Below, piece after piece: positions 6,107 through 7,273 of a DNA stretch of 7,273 nt. Position 1 is the first letter of the stretch. Each line of letters starts with the position of its first letter. The position numbers and the translations under genes were made by a program. The DNA lies in assembly GCA_007116095.1 (NCBI GenBank), contig SKJD01000241.1, positions 1 to 7,273 on the forward strand, read 5' to 3'. The notes below the pieces were generated by a model that saw only the letters and a program-made list of their open reading frames with translations, made no database searches and had not been told where the DNA came from. Origin of the DNA: Candidatus Hydrogenedentota bacterium. Its GTDB lineage: Bacteria > Hydrogenedentota > Hydrogenedentia > Hydrogenedentales > SCBR16-9.

Positions 6107-7273
6107 CTACAGCCACTTGAAGAGCTGCTGGGCGGTGGTCACATTGTCGATGTACGGACCATACACAGGGTCTTCGCCCACGGCCAATTCCGCCAGCTCG
6201 GCGGCGCCGGGGCCCTTGGCGTAATAGGGCACCACCATGTTGGTGTGACCGCCGCTGTGCCATTCCTGTCCCGGTACTGTGTCGACTCCCTGGTTCTGAA
6301 TGGGGCGCCACATGGGGGTGCTCTCTTCACCAGAACCGGGTCCGGTCAGGTAGCCGGTTTCGTGGTCGGCCGTCACAATTACCAGGGTTTCTTCCCAACT
6401 GCTGTGCTTTTCGACCCAGTCGACGACCGCTTGTATCGAGTGATCAAAGTCAATGCTCTCCTCAAGCATGCGGCCGCAAGCGTTGGCGTGGCCGGCCCAG
6501 TCAATGGCGCCGCCTTCAATATGCAGGGCAAAGCCCTTATCAAACTTGCCGAGGTGATTCAGGGCCACCTCGGTCATTTCCTTCAGCGAGGGGACGTTTT
6601 TGTTGAAGGGCGTTTCGTAGGGCAGGTGCGAGGCGTCCCCGTCCCGGTTGTGTTGGAGGGTGCTAGCGACCATGGGAATGCCGATCAGGCGATCCGGGGT
6701 GCTGCCTTCACGCAGGTTCAGGAACTCATCGCGTGTCTCTACCAGGGTCCAAGCGGCGCCGGTTTCCGTGCCGGCCTGGCCGAGCATCAGGCGCTCCCAT
6801 ACGCCACGTCCACCCACAAAGTCGTAATTGGGCTCATCAATACGTTGGGCGTTGTTGTCGTACCAAGGGTGTCCAGCGCCCATAATCAGGTCCAACTTGC
6901 TGTGTTGAATCATCTCTTCGCCGATCTCTTCATAATTGCCACGTGCAATATTGCGCGCCCAGAAGCTGGCGGGCGTGGCATGGCTCAACTGCACGGAAGA
7001 GAGTATTCCGGTAGCCTTGCCGATATCGGCGGCATGGTGCATGAAGGTGCGCAGCTCATTGCCATCGGGGTCAATGTTAAGTTGGCCGCTCAAGGTCTTG
7101 TGCCCCGAGGCGAGTGCCGTACCTGCGGCGGCGGAGTCGGTCGCGCCGACATTCACATAGTCGAAAGTTTCCCAAGCTGCTTCCGGATCATAACTACCGC
7201 CATGCGCGTAGGTGGTCATGCCTATCTTCACCGGGAATTTGTGATAGACCTGGGCGTCCCGGCGACCGTACTG
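6107..7273 (-). CDS. Alkaline phosphatase, PhoA superfamily (5' end outside window)
   Basis: The frame is open from the right edge and codes for the last 388 residues (numbered here from the first codon, CAG at 7273). The enzyme hydrolyses phosphate monoesters through a phosphoserine intermediate and is normally exported. Catalytic motifs of the family are present: ATDSAAAGTAL (44-54) with nucleophile Ser47; SHATPAS (97-103) with Thr100 at the position of E. coli Thr155; EGGAIDWAGH (253-262) giving Glu253, Asp258 and His262; TADH (301-304) giving Asp303 and His304; and SGGH (340-343) giving His343. These equal E. coli Glu322, Asp327, His331, Asp369, His370 and His412, with matching spacing where it can be compared. 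The N-terminal part with the first metal-binding Asp and any signal peptide lies beyond the window. A GTG at 7231 is internal, not the start, because homologous sequence (QVYHKFPVKIGM) continues upstream of it. It ends in the usual PYIDN-type tail and is followed by its own terminator. Confidence 0.95.
   Translation of the reverse strand, partial: QYGRRDAQVYHKFPVKIGMTTYAHGGSYDPEAAWETFDYVNVGATDSAAAGTALASGHKTLSGQLNIDPDGNELRTFMHHAADIGKATGILSSVQLSHATPASFWARNIARGNYEEIGEEMIQHSKLDLIMGAGHPWYDNNAQRIDEPNYDFVGGRGVWERLMLGQAGTETGAAWTLVETRDEFLNLREGSTPDRLIGIPMVASTLQHNRDGDASHLPYETPFNKNVPSLKEMTEVALNHLGKFDKGFALHIEGGAIDWAGHANACGRMLEESIDFDHSIQAVVDWVEKHSSWEETLVIVTADHETGYLTGPGSGEESTPMWRPIQNQGVDTVPGQEWHSGGHTNMVVPYYAKGPGAAELAELAVGEDPVYGPYIDNVTTAQQLFKWL

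Noticed and set aside
5925..6224. Plus-strand ORF of 99 codons preceded by TATAAA
   Set aside because: It runs across the phosphatase terminator and into the 3' end of the phosphatase gene on the other strand. It has no proper ribosome binding site and no recognisable protein features.
7229..7231. GTG as the start of the phosphatase
   Set aside because: The frame is open and protein-like up to the window edge. A mature alkaline phosphatase needs a further N-terminal part with the first metal ligand, so the true start is outside.

Overview
The window comes from a moderately GC-rich bacterium with Gram-negative-type cell architecture. The best organism clue is the middle gene, a type IV prepilin-like protein with the N-terminal cleavage signal and C-terminal H-x-DG motif of the DUF1559 family. 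That family is greatly expanded in Planctomycetota, Lentisphaerota, Verrucomicrobiota and Candidatus Hydrogenedentes. The form seen here ([17 protein letters not shown]) and its setting among secreted hydrolases fit Hydrogenedentes or a related PVC-like lineage. This is a family-level inference, not a placement.

All three protein genes that can be supported lie on the minus strand, so transcription runs from right to left. At the right edge is the C-terminal 388 residues of an alkaline phosphatase (7273 to 6107; its start lies outside the window), closed by a clear intrinsic terminator (6026-6067). Next is an intergenic region with a candidate promoter and a perfect AT-rich inverted repeat, then the prepilin-like gene (5713 to 4625). 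Its start is fixed by a strong ribosome binding site and its end is followed by a second intrinsic terminator (about 4500-4547). After a 602-base gap, a very large exported multi-modular protein starts at 4022 and runs off the left edge still open after 1340 codons. It has a signal peptide, an N-terminal beta domain, a six-hairpin (alpha/alpha) glycosidase-like core and several C-terminal beta-sandwich modules.

The 602-base gap (4023-4624) is the most unusual part. On the plus strand, opposite to the genes, it carries a string of hairpins (4361-4474) ending in a very strong terminator hairpin with a T-tract. Upstream are a weak promoter-like pair and a 15-base perfect match to the complement of the usual bacterial 16S rRNA 3' tail (4287-4301). 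A 41-codon ORF begins six bases after that match. Its pre-start region can pair with the same segment that forms the main hairpin, so two structures exclude each other. This looks like a stand-alone structured RNA, or an RNA encoding a small peptide, that I do not recognise.

Functionally the three proteins suggest scavenging of organic matter: phosphate release from esters, and attack on a complex glycan by a large exported enzyme. The prepilin-like protein is of the kind often encoded beside such hydrolases. Each gene has its own promoter-like or terminator signals, so they are probably separate transcription units rather than one operon. I saw no tRNA, rRNA, CRISPR array or mobile element.
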